Source: Ornithodoros turicata (taxonomy: Eukaryota > Arthropoda > Arachnida > Ixodida > Argasidae). From it: DNA of 64,000 nucleotides. This document shows positions 1 to 12,200 of this stretch, piece after piece. Numbering within the stretch: the first letter of the stretch is position 1; the number at the start of each line of letters is the position of its first letter. Both the position numbers and the translations under genes were made by a program. The stretch lies in assembly GCF_037126465.1 (NCBI RefSeq), contig NC_088209.1, positions 11,416,052 through 11,480,051 of the forward strand. Reading direction: 5' to 3'. Under the pieces are notes generated by a model, which worked only from the letters and a program-made list of their open reading frames with translations, made no database searches and was not told the DNA's origin.

Positions 1-2167
1 CAGAAAATGAAAGACATCTAGAAAAAAAAAAGAAAAAAAAAAACTCCACAGCTTGCTTGATCTTGTTACATCTGCCCACTCCAAATGCTGAGTGCACAAG
101 AGAAACGCACTGTGCAAGACATCATTCCCACGGGTCCTTGAAATTCTTGAATATACCCTGAAACTGTGAAAATGGTGAAATTCGAAACTATGCTCAGGTT
201 CTAGAGAAGCTTGGATTTTCTACTGTCATTGAAGATCCTTGATTTTGTGGCTTTTTTTTGTTGTTGCTGGTCTCTAGGATTTTTTGTTTTTGGGTGTAAT
301 GATTTTTCAAATTCGGGGGATGGGGGGGATCAGGTGCTATTTACACGCGAGGATTCGGGGAGAAATCGCTGAAGCTGAAACGCAAACTGGGGTTCAGCTC
401 CTTTCCGTCGGATGGCGAAGCGGTCCAGCGCGACGTTGCAGATGACATCGAACGTGTGGAACTGAATGCAGAATAGCTCTCCGTGGCACCGCATTCGACC
501 GTGTCTCTATCTGAGGAAAGTAGCTGGAACACAAGTATAGCCGATTAAGCAGCAGCGTTTTTTTAATTTTCACGATTTATCTGCAGAGTAATAGACTAGG
601 TGGCATTATGGACATAAAATTTGGGGGCATAATACGTCCTCTAACGTCAACTTTAGCTCTCCAACACTGTTCTTATTTGTTTTATCTTCGTTACAAACCC
701 CGAAGTTTATCTTTGCAAACCCTGTACAACTTCAAGCTCCCTATATGACGAACACTCGTGGCGCAACAAAATCTTGTCCTACTCTTGGAGGTGTTCAGGT
801 TACAGAGTCCAGCATGAGGAATGTGGAAAAAACAAACAAACAAACAAACCACATGCCATATTGCCTTAGCTGTGTGCTGTCCATCCAAGGAGTTTCCACA
901 GTATTCTGCTATCCTACTTTGCTGTACTTTTTGTACAGCATGTCTGGGCAATATGCTCTCAAATTGAAAAGGGTTAAAAACTACCTTCACTTATCCGATT
1001 GATTGAATGGATGGGCTTTTTGCAACAAGGACCCAGCACCACGTGTGGTGCACTCGTGTCCGGTGTTGAGTTGGAGACAGCGTGCAATCTAGACTTTGTG
1101 AACACGAAGCATCAACCTTGAAAGATTTTCCCCCTTTTTTCCCATCATACGTGTGTACACCTCCACGTTGCCCAGTTCAGTCATTCGACGCCGCTAAGAA
1201 CAACGATTTTAACGTTTTCAACGACGCCTTTGGCCGTGCCTACCCCTTGTCCGCGGAAGTGTTGAAAATTAGCACTTACCACGACAAGCAAAACTGCAGT
1301 GTTCGAGAAGAAACGCAGCAAACGCATGAACATTACGGAAGTGGGGAGTCGAGTGATGTGGCACTTGAGGATGCACACGGTGCACAGAGGATGACGTTGG
1401 CATTCTTTGAGCAGAAGAGTAATGTTTCTCAAGTTAGCGACACATGTAGTATAGTTTACACGCGTTGAATGTCTGTAGTACTTTTAAGCGACTGACGATG
1501 GACCCTTCCTTATGCCCTCCGAAATACAAACATAGGCTTCGTAGACAACTGATTACTCAACCTCTCTCGAGTCCCATCTCTCCGTATATTTCGCTATCCA
1601 GACATTTTTGTTGGGAATCACAAGATCGGGATAAATGGGGGTCTTTCATGTTGTCCTAGACATACAGTTAGAAGATGGGGTGCACAGAGAGAGACACACT
1701 TTATGACCGGGCCTCCGAATCGAAATCGAAACTGAACCTGAACCAGAAACTGCTAAAAACCCGTATTTTTTTGCTGAACCGAACCGTAATATTTTTTTCT
1801 CTCGCGTTGGACCGAACAGGAACTGAACCGAAATAAATTTAAGCAGTTGCCGCGTTGGATTGAGCCGCGTTGCCAGACAAATTCAAAACCGTAACTTAGC
1901 GAGAAAAGTACCCAACTGCAACCCAAGTGTGCGAGGTATTTCCAACTCGCAACTGTCCGTTCATTGGGTCGTGTTAATATGGAACGCACCCCCTCTGTGG
2001 CGTTGTGTTTTGTTTTGGTAGAATGTTTTTGGTAGAAGCTGTTAGTCTGATACGCAAATGAATATGGTTCATGATTCTAGTGCACTTTCGCATTGTTTTC
2101 TCCGTTGGCAATTAGTAACCGGCCGTTACGGGGTGCAGCCCCCCAGAAAGGCGCCCATGGTGATATA
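1..2167. other. No supportable gene; upstream intronic or flanking sequence
   Basis: A/T-rich spacer. Open frames up to 128 codons occur at 1082-1468, but none has a recognisable domain or splice context. Bases about 1700-1990 are built from imperfect GAACCGAAAC-type repeats. Probably intron or upstream flank of the NF-kappaB gene, whose first exons were not found here. Confidence 0.5.
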
Positions 2168-2785
2168 CGGGGTGTCCCAGAAAACGTGTAATTGAATTCT
2201 AATTAGAAAACTACACTACCTAGAATCATGCAGTCGACGGCATTTGTTCTTACTCGGTTTTTGCCACCTCATGACATGCATGTAATTTAATTATGTAATT
2301 TTTTGCGTACTGAACTCTGAAAGTTGCCAAGTAGATGTCACTTTTTTACCCCCACCAATGTGAAGAGCGTGCCGAATTTACTCAGATTAATGATAATTGA
2401 CAGGAATATTGAGGCGCTATCGTATCAGAAATAATAGCCAAAAATCATGCTCTACGAAGCTCATGGAGGATAGCGCACGACGAATGTTTCAGTGAAATCA
2501 TTGTCAGTCCGATGAAAGGAGGTCAGAAACCCAGCCCACACTGGCATGGTAGGAAGTGATAGCACAGACATAGCTTATCGTGTCCGGCTTCAGCTGTGAC
2601 GATACCTTCCCTCTCCACTTTTTCTACTATCACTCTGTGGGCTGGATTTCCAACCTCCTTTCGTCGGACTGACAGCGATTGCGCTCAAAATGTCCTCGCG
2701 CGTTATACTCAAGTACTGCGAGAAGCATGATATTTGGCTATTTTTCCCGATGGGATAGATCCGGAATATCACTGTCAATTATCAT
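2168..2785. mobile_element. Fold-back MITE of the CGGGGTGTCCCAG family, right end lost
   Basis: Starts after TA with a terminus equivalent to that of the complete copy at 50091-50968 (CAGGGTGTCCCAGAAAACGT). The left part (2168-2545) and right part (about 2590-2785) are inverted copies of each other: ggaggtcagaaacccagccc on the left, gggctggatttccaacctcc on the right. The right terminal repeat is absent beyond about 2785. Terminus and TA flank suggest Tc1/mariner-type ancestry; no coding capacity. Confidence 0.75.
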
Positions 2786-3097
2786 ATATTATGCCTTTAT
2801 GCATATATGCTTTGCCCAAAAGCAGCAGCCTGTGTCATTATGAAGTACGCAATATGTGCATGTTCACTTGCATGACCTGTGCTTACTGTAAGTGACATAA
2901 ATTTTATTTTACACTTTTATGTGCAGTGGGAGAGTTGACATATTTTGAGCTGTTGTTCTATTACTCACTTTTTGTATTTTTGCATGTAGAAAGTTCTAAA
3001 TACACAGAATGCTCCATACTTCAGGTCACCCTCATGTGTGCATGGGCCTTCTGACAACCCTGCTCGTAATTTACGCTCTCGTTTGTTCTCTTTTCAG

Positions 3098-3249
3098 TTG
3101 GATAATTATGACCCCAAGCTGCCGTACAGAGTGAAAGCAAGTCTGTTTACACATGACAGTAATCCTCAACCACATGTACATAAAATCACAATGAAAGGCC
3201 ACGATGAGGAAGACTGTTGTTGTGTAACCGTCAGGGAAGGAAAAGCCGT
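3098..3249 (+). CDS. NF-kappaB exon: Rel-homology N-domain, first visible part
   Basis: Follows a pyrimidine-rich acceptor (ttctcttttcag) and ends before the consensus donor gtaagt. The frame starts [16 protein letters not shown] and contains PHVHKI and a cysteine cluster followed by VTVREG. This aligns in order with the NY..PA..VVQL / H.H.LVGK.C..GVC.V block of Rel domains. It enters in phase 0 and leaves two bases. The previous exon, carrying the conserved RFRYxCEG loop, was not found in bases 1-3097 on the + strand. Confidence 0.9.
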
Positions 3250-6200
3250 GTAAGTTTAACCAGTATAGCCAATGTGCTCCTTGGCTCTTTGTAGTATGTC
3301 GCAACTATATTGCAGCTGACGCGCATGCAATACATCATTTACTGTGCATTCTCGGCATGTCAGATTTTGCAAGGCGGACCAGGTTTTTGGAAATTGCACC
3401 TATGATTGCCTATCTGGCATGCTGGTCATGTTCGTGTTATTCAGGCACCCCTAGGAAAAGCTACTCTTGCTGGAATGCGTTATTTAGGATTTTATTTCAT
3501 ACAAAACTCTCCTCAAATAAGGAACCCCTTGTAAGAGTATTAATGTGCAACAAATAAATTCCTGAAGTGTTCTCGGTCTCTGAATATATGGAAGAATTGT
3601 TGAGCGAAGCAAGTAAAAATGTATTTATCAATCATTTTTTCGATACCTCCTGGAAGAAAGAAGGAAAACACACATCAGATATTAAATCCCAGCCATTTTA
3701 ATGTCGGGGACCCTTTATATATTTAGTGACTTCACTCCACAGTGAAAGACCTTCACTCATTGTAAATTCTTCTCTTGCCAGTCAAGTATCATTTGTAGTA
3801 AATTCATAAGTAGCAAAATTGGATGGTTTGGAGTAAACCTCGTGTTGTTGTCAAATATTTCAGAATCGAAATGCCAAATCGTTCTGGTGGTCAGTTTCAC
3901 AACCAAGCATATTGTGCGATATTGACTTCTTCTAATAACTCCCAAAGTTCTCTCAATAGTTTTAATAATTCATCCGAGTATTTGCGTTTTCTCAAATATA
4001 TGTTTCCTGAATAATTTGTTCTGTGCCGGCACATAGGCTTCTCTGGCTATAGCAGCCGAAAGTGAGGGTCATGTGCAAGAGCGTAAGACACTTATTTGCT
4101 CATATTTCTCGTTAAAAATAGGTTCCCAAGCATGTCAATAGTGTTTCAGCAAAAGAAAACTGTCGCTGAAACGTTGTACAGAAGGAAAATGCAGGAGTTT
4201 GGCGGTACTGAAGTGTCAGGTAAATTTACGACGCACCTTATGTATAGGGCCTGACTTTTTAGGGTTAAACCCGTATCCGCCCGATATTTACCCCCCCGAA
4301 CGAAATCTGTAAAATTCGGGTTTAACCCGAATCTACCCGAAAACGTCCGGGTCGCGTGGCACACTCGTAAGCGTGCATTAAAATAAAGTTTGATAACATT
4401 GCTAAACATTAGTTCCGTGTTAAGACAAATTTTTATTAAACAAAAAAAAATCACCCGAATTCCTGACGACAGAATATGCCGTAACGGGATTTAACCCGAA
4501 TACACCCGAATTTTCGAATGAAAAATATCACCCGATATTTACCCCCCGAATTTGGCCAAAAATAAAACCCGAAAAAGTCAGGCCCTACTTATGTATTGAA
4601 ATGTGTCTCTTACATACCGCAAATTCTGCATGAAATGATGAGGCTCTGGCGTACAGTAGCTGACCGATCTTGTGGTCTTGGTGATGACCAGAAAAAGGTC
4701 ACAATAATACAGCTATCTAAAACAATCTGTCAATCGCTGAATAAACTTGAATTGACCTCATCTCCACTAAAGATGTCTGTAATTGTGCCCCAATTGCAAT
4801 TTCGAAGTTGTCGCCGCAACCACGGTACCCAGAAATAGTCGTATTTATTGGTGCTTGTCTGCAAGTGTTTTAGGCCAAAAAATCGTGCTTTTGGACTTCA
4901 ATTTGAGGGGGAAATGATAGTAAAAATGTCACAGTTCTCCGTGGGCATCCAAAGTATCAAACTAGTATCAATAATCAGCATGAGAAAAATCTGTCTGCGA
5001 CTATACTGACATGGGTGCAGTAGTGCATAATTATACACACTCCTTATCAATGATCAGAGGTGTTTGGGCTTGAGTTCTGCAAAAGGCACGTGTGATGTCT
5101 TTCCATTGCTGGACCTGTGTTGGTGAAACTTTCGCTGTGCTTTTCATGTATGTTTTTTGTCACCATCTGGTGTCATTACTATCTAACCATCTAACCCATT
5201 AGTTGCTATCTAACATTATTACCTAAGGTTTGCTAGCCTACAATTCTTTGTCTGAATGCTGCCATGGTTTGTTCATTTGCGATGTGTGATTTGTGAACAA
5301 GCACATTTCTATGTGATGTGTCAGTTTCTCTTATCTAACCATGTTCATGGATGCTTCCTCTCTCTTTCTTGCAGACGCAAAGAGAAAGCAGCTACAAAAT
5401 GATGCCAAGAAAGAAGCGTCAGAGATGAATCTGAATCTCGTCAGGATATGCTTCACTGCAGAGCGCTGCGACGAAGGGATCTGGCATCCTGTTTGTCACG
5501 TACTTTCAAATCCCATTGCTAACTCTAGTACGTAAATGCCTGGTTTATCGTTAGTTATCACTGTAGCTGTTGGCACCTTGATTCTTGTGTGTCGTGATGC
5601 GACAAGTTGTCGAGAGGGGGGCGACAGAAAATTTCACGAAATTATCACCTGTTTACAGAAGCAGGGAAACTGAAAATCACCAAAGTGAACCGGACTTCTG
5701 GATCTTGCGTCGGCAACGATGAAGTGTGGATACTCTGTGAGAAAGTGAACAAAAGTACGTTGGTTTGTGACGTTTTCATTTGCCACCTTTACGCGCAACT
5801 TGCGTGGGAAGTTGCGGCCAATAGCATTTGTTCTTACTAGGTTTTTGCCGCCACCTGTTGTGAATGCCATCCAACTTAAGTTTTATTGTGTCAGTTTTTA
5901 TGAACTCAACTCTGAAATTATTGCCAAGGAAAGGTCACTTTTTTTTACCCCACCAATGCGAAGCGTGTGCCAAATGTACTCGAGTTTATGATAATTGACA
6001 CGGATATTTAGGAGCTGTCCCATCAGAAAAAATAGCCGAACATGACGCACTTCCAAGGGCCCAGGGTCCGGCGCACTACCACATTTTGCGCGCCCTAGCT
6101 CTCAATTTGTCGAAAGGAGGTCGCTAATCCCAGCCCACACAGGGATATAGTGGACAAACTCAAAGCCGTGGACATCGCAACAAAATTTGCAATCGTTACT

Positions 6201-9200
6201 GACTTGGCAGAGGGCGAGAAGAACTCGGACTTGGCTAGGAGGTACGGCTTGTCCAGGTCCGTGATCTCGACAATCGCAAAAGATAAAGAGAAGTTTTTGT
6301 ACGCCACCATCAACGGCGACCTGACGACACGGAAGTGGGTCCGCAAGGCGACCTTACGCAGACGTCGAAGATGCCCTCTTGAAATGGTTTGTGGACGCCC
6401 GGTCTCGAAACATACCGATCAACGGGCCACTGATGCTTTCAAAGGCGAAGGACTTTGCACTTATTTTGGACTTCCCTGATCTTAGTACCGGGAACGGATG
6501 GTTCCATCGGTTTAAGGTTCGCCATGGGGTCGTCTTTAAGGGTGTCGCCGGAGAAGCCGCTTCTGTCATCATCGAGGACGTCAACACGTGACTCGACGAA
6601 AACATTCCCACAATCGCAAGCTGCAATGCGCGAGGTATGTGTAATGCTGACGAAAGTGCATTATTTTATCGAGTGCTTCCCGCAAAAACACATGCACTGA
6701 ACGGGGGACAAGTGCAGTGGTGGCAAGAACAACTTTCTTCGCATAACTGTGCTCTTGTGTACGAACATGGACGGCAGCGACCGGCGCCTGCCGTTCGTAA
6801 TCGAGAAGTACCAGAAGCCGCGATGCTTTGGCCACTACGTGCCAGTGCGCTGTCGCCACAATAAAGGAAGCCCGGATGACCCGTGACCAGAGGTGGGGAG
6901 TAATGCATTACTGGTAATGCACTACTTTTGAGTAATGAGTAATGGTAATGAATTACATTTTGCCAGCAAGTAATGAGTAATGGTAATGCATTACATTCCG
7001 ACTAAGTAATGCAGGGTGGCATTACTCATTACTTTTGTCGAATGTTCATTGCGCCACGCGAAGATTTGGAACATCCAGGTTCTCTTCAACCCGCCTTTAA
7101 CAATGAGCACAGGGCAACATGGAAAGAGAAAGGCGCGGCCTGGGGAATTCTGCAAGAGTTCAATAGCCGGCGGTGTGCGTCACAAGTGTCTACATGATGA
7201 TATCACCGATTTTCTCCTGTGTACATTTGGAGTAAAGGATAATCAGTGAAATAGAAACATAGCCTCTATGAAGGTAACATGTAATTATTGCTGTAGTGAT
7301 TCACTGTTTTGGTACGGTCCCGTGTTAGTTTCTCTTGTGCTGTCAGAGGTAGTTCTTCTGCCAGTTTTTCCGTAGGCTGAACTTCATCCGCCGGCTCCAT
7401 AATGCTAGAAAAGGTATTTGCAATAAATCTTATCGATAGTTTTTGCCTATCAGACTCGCTTCTGCGGGGATTTAGTGGCACCAATTTGGGGATACTCGGG
7501 TGGCTATTGCCTACAGCAAAAAAAAAAAAAAAAAAAAAGCAAGGGAAAAACTTATGCATAGCATCTTTGAGGCTTATGCCCTAAAATGTAAATATAATGC
7601 CAGAGTAATGCCATTACTTCGTTAAAGTAATGACATTACTAATGCATTACTAATATCCAAAAAGTAATGAGTAATGTAATGCATTAGTTTTTTATGCACG
7701 TAATGAGTAATGGTAATGCATTACAAAATAAAAGTAATTTCCCCACCTCTGCCCGTGACTTGTTTGCCGAGTGGCTTGCGGAGTTCGACACGACAAAAGA
7801 GAAAGGGCCTGCTTGTGCCGGGCAACTGTGCCGCGCACCACGTGAAGCCTTCTCCGACGGCTGTCACTGTGTTGTTTTTACAGCCAAACACCATGTCCCA
7901 GATTCAGCCCCTGGCCTTGGGCACGATCCGTGCATCTAAAGTGTGCTATCGGCGGTGGGTGGTACAGCGGCTCCTCATTGCGATCGATCGTCCAACTGTT
8001 GACGTCCCGCTCCGCATCTCCTTGTTTGGTGCCCTGGAAATGATCGAGGCGTCTTGGATGGAAATCAGCAGCCCGTGCATTATCCATTGCTTTCGCAAGG
8101 TGGGACTCGTGGATGCTGTAGACGAAGATGATGCAGTTGTGGAGGCTTCTCAACAAGATGGGCTCTACGAAGAGTTGTGGAAGTGCGTCATAGATGCGGA
8201 TCCTGCTGATCCCAGCATCTGGTTGGGACGACTTTGTTTGCGCAGACGACGGCGCTGACATCGCAGGGCCGTTGATGGAGGAAGGCATTGTGAGCGAGGT
8301 CGGGGCAGAATGCGACCTACAGGATTCTGATGATGGTGACGAAAACGCGGAGCCTCCCCCAGCGTCAGTAAGTTAGTCGGCAGCGATTGAGTATATTGCT
8401 TCCCTGAAGCGGCTTGTGTGCAGCAAAGCTCTTTGCGACAATCATTTGGCCGCAGTAAATAAGCTCTAGAGCACCGTGATAGGCTTGGCTTTCGGCGCAC
8501 AGTCCCGTACAACTGACTCTCTCTCAAAATAAACTCGCAAAGTTGTAAAGTTTGACGCTTCCTGGCTTCACTGTGGAAGGTTCACCTAATACAAACGTTC
8601 GGTTATAACGAACAAATACAGACGACAGTGCTGTTAGTGAAGCTGTTAGTGAACGACAGTGAAGTTAGTGGGCTCGACTGTAGTGGAAAAAGATAAGACA
8701 GGCATGGCTAATCGCATTTGGCTTCCGCTGGGATCGTGCCTGCCGTCTCCCCTATTTTTTTTCTCCAAGCCTTAATACAAATATAATCCACGCATTCGAG
8801 GCACGTTGTGCAACGGAAATACACCTGAAAGCCGAACTTACCATTTGTCAGTTCATCCATCACAACCAGTGTGCAAAAATATCAGTCGGCTGGCCGAAGA
8901 CGAAGAATATGGCCGAAGACTGGGAACAAGTGGGATTGAATCTTACCACTGGCTACATCGTCTGAAGCTTTCCCAGTGTTCTCGGGCATACTTTCCATAT
9001 GGATGTCGGCACAGTTCCCGCTGAAGTCGGCCCAGGATGCATACTAACCATATTGTCCCCTACTCCTTCCCGGTGTCCTCTTTACACCTGTCCATGTCTG
9101 TAAACTGCTCACAGTTGCAGTTGCCCCCGCGTGACGTCATCGGTGACGTGGTGTATCATGCATTCTCCTCCTCGCTGTACCCTCGTTGTATGTCTGGGAC

Positions 9201-12200
9201 CTCGTGCTGTCGCTACAGGGGACACTGATTGCTCCAGAGAAATGTTGTCTGCTACTCAGCTGTCGTCTGCTAGCCTTTTTTCTACAGGGTTGGTCTAGCA
9301 AACGTTACACATTTCGATCGCATCGTAAACATAGAAGATGGGGTATAGCCAACCCCAAACTTCGCAGACTGGTAGCTGTTTGTTTGTCTCAAGTTTTGTC
9401 GCAATTTTTTGTGAGCGCCGTGGTTCTCTAGAAGAAAGATTAAAAATCGGGCAAAATGTCACTCTGTGCATTTTCTATGGCCTATCTTGCTCAAAAGCCG
9501 CCATTTTCTCCCGTGTGCGCCTCATTTTCATTTCTCCGCACGCACGGATGGTACCACTGTTCAGAACAGGAGGATTAGCGCATAACGCCAGAATCGTAGT
9601 CAGAGTAAGCGTGTCACATCGTTGTAGGCGGCGCCACCTGTGTGAGGTGATATCAATGTGAAGCAGAGACAAGGGAAAATGGCGGTGTTTGCGTGAGATA
9701 GGCCATTGAAAATGCATGGGGCGAGTTTTTGCTTGATTTTTAATTTTTTTTCTACGTGACTATGGTACAACAAATTGCGCTCATCAGAACCTTTCGCGCT
9801 ATTCGGTAAAGTGACACGCACACTTTCATGAAACGTCTTAATCTGGCCCTCTGTACTCCTTTAATTCATTATGTGGACCGTGGGCAGCAACCAATATTTC
9901 AGAAATACTGATTTTTTTTTTTTTAAACATATGTTTGTGTCCATAGTTTTAAACGTTATGCCACCCCGAGTGGTGATCCGTTAACAGTTGTAGCTGGTAT
10001 TGTGATCTCATTGTTGTCTAACTTCCATTGGTTCTTCCAGAAGACATCCAGATAAGGTTTTTCGACATGGACGAATCGTGGCAAGCCAATGCAACATTTT
10101 CGGAGTCGGACGTGCATTATCAGGTAAGGAGTCCTATTTTGCAATTTTACAGTGTGCAGCATGTAAATGTTGCAATATGTAACAACTTCCTTCTGGTCCC
10201 AGGTTGCAATCGTCTTCAGAACACCCTGTTATAGAGACACAAACATTCAAGAAGACGTCAGAGTAAAATTTCAGTTGAGAAGGATATCTGATGGGGAGAC
10301 CAGCGACGCCATCGACTTCACCTACAAGCCTCGCTCGCTTACTGGTAATTATACGATTCACCCCGTTCATTATGGATAGAGCCCGAAGCTTTCGGGACGT
10401 ATTTTTTTTCCAAATTCAGGGGGTAAAAATCGGGGAAATCAACATGTGTTCTAAATTTGTGAGAATTCCGGTGGAAAAACTTCAATTCTTCTTCTAAATT
10501 TGAGGAGAAATCGGGCCGTATTACGCAAACAAACTGTACTGGCTTGGTATAAACGGTGATGTAATTGCGTTTGCCGCCGAACAAATTAGTGTGCATTCCT
10601 ACAGCCGTCTGAGTGAGGGCAATTTATTGGGTAAAAATCGGGTTTCACCCTAAAGGCGGCCTTCAGTTCGGGGTGAAAATCTGGGGAAGAATCGCGTTAA
10701 GCCCTAAAACTTCAGGCTCTAACTATGGAGCAGTGGACACACTGAATTGTTTTGGCAACTGTACCATTTTCACTGTTGTTTCGGCCTTTTTGGTGATCAG
10801 CAAAGTGTTCACACGAGGTGTGATGAACTTTTTGGTACAGCCTGTTGTATAACCCAAGGCAGTGTCCTAGGAATAGCTCGGAGACAAAATATGTGTACAT
10901 ATTGACCAAGTTTTTGGATCCTGTGCTACATGGCTAGACGCCCCTAACTTTCTGCGCCAGAAAATTAACATTAATATTTTATTTTGAGATTTACAAAGCC
11001 GTTCTGTGGGCAAAAGAGAACAAACAAAGAAATGTTGCGGCATTCATCTGAGTTTGTTTACCAACTCGTCCAATAACTTTTACGGCCTTCCACAACTTGT
11101 CAGTTGAGCAGAGAAAACTAGTCCCAACTCTGATGATTTGTTCTCTGTGAGTTCTTCGCATTAAGTTTTCTTCCTTAGTGGCACGTTCAGCCGTGTTAGT
11201 GTCGCTCGCATCCTTGCAGTCACGACTAATCAAGGTCTAGCCCAGTCTTGGGAAGTAACCTGGTTAGGAGTAGCTAGTTACAGTAACTATCTGCTGGAAA
11301 AGTAACTAGTAACTGTAGCTAATTATGCTTCCAGGAACTACTGTACTAGTTGCTTTCAGAATTGTAATTTTTTTTTTCAATAAGTAAATTAAAAAATTTC
11401 AATAGTAGTACTTTCTCTACACGTCGCCGCATGTTATTCACGGCTCACACAAGCGCTCATGACTCGAAACAAATTGAGATTTAAAAATGGTGCTGAGTAT
11501 CACCATACTCAGAAGCAAGCCCATGACTCATGCACTGCATTTGGAGGTGGCCTTCGACTTGAGGCTACCCCTGGTGGTGACTATGTACTATGCTAGGATA
11601 GCGTAGTGATGTTAGCATGATGACGTTTCAGCATGGCAATGTTACCAGGTTTTTAAGGGAACAATCCAACTGAGTGACTCGGCAGTTTCGCTGGAATCCG
11701 GTAAATGTGCACGTCACCAAAAGTCTGCTGTATGCAGAAAAGGAAAGGGCTCAGAAGAAAATTAATTTTGGTTCTATTTTGGTTAAACATTTTACAGCGT
11801 AAAATGTTAAAATTGACAAGATGGTGACCGATGACAAGAAACCTGTTCTGTGGTCAGCGCTCCCAAGGACAATACCGAGGAAGCGCTAGTGCCATCTAGT
11901 GCCCCAGTTTAGTGGCAGTTTAGTTGTAGGGATGCTTTGGAATAAACAACAACAACTTTATTTTGAGATGAGTGAATAAAGTGAGGCAGACTTCAAGTTA
12001 AACATAATTAGGGCCTGACTTTTTCGGGTTTTATTTTGGCCAAATTCGGGGGGTAAATATCGGGTGATATTTTTCATTTGAAAATTCGGGTGTGTTCGGG
12101 TTAAATCCCGTTACGGCATATTCTGTCGTCAGGAATTCGGGTGTATTCGGGTGATTTTTTTGTTTAATAAAAATTTGTCTTAACATGGAACTAATGTTCA

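Noticed and set aside
1700..1990. Tandem-like GAACCGAAAC motifs
   Set aside because: Too irregular to be defined as a satellite or CRISPR-like array; no constant repeat/spacer structure.
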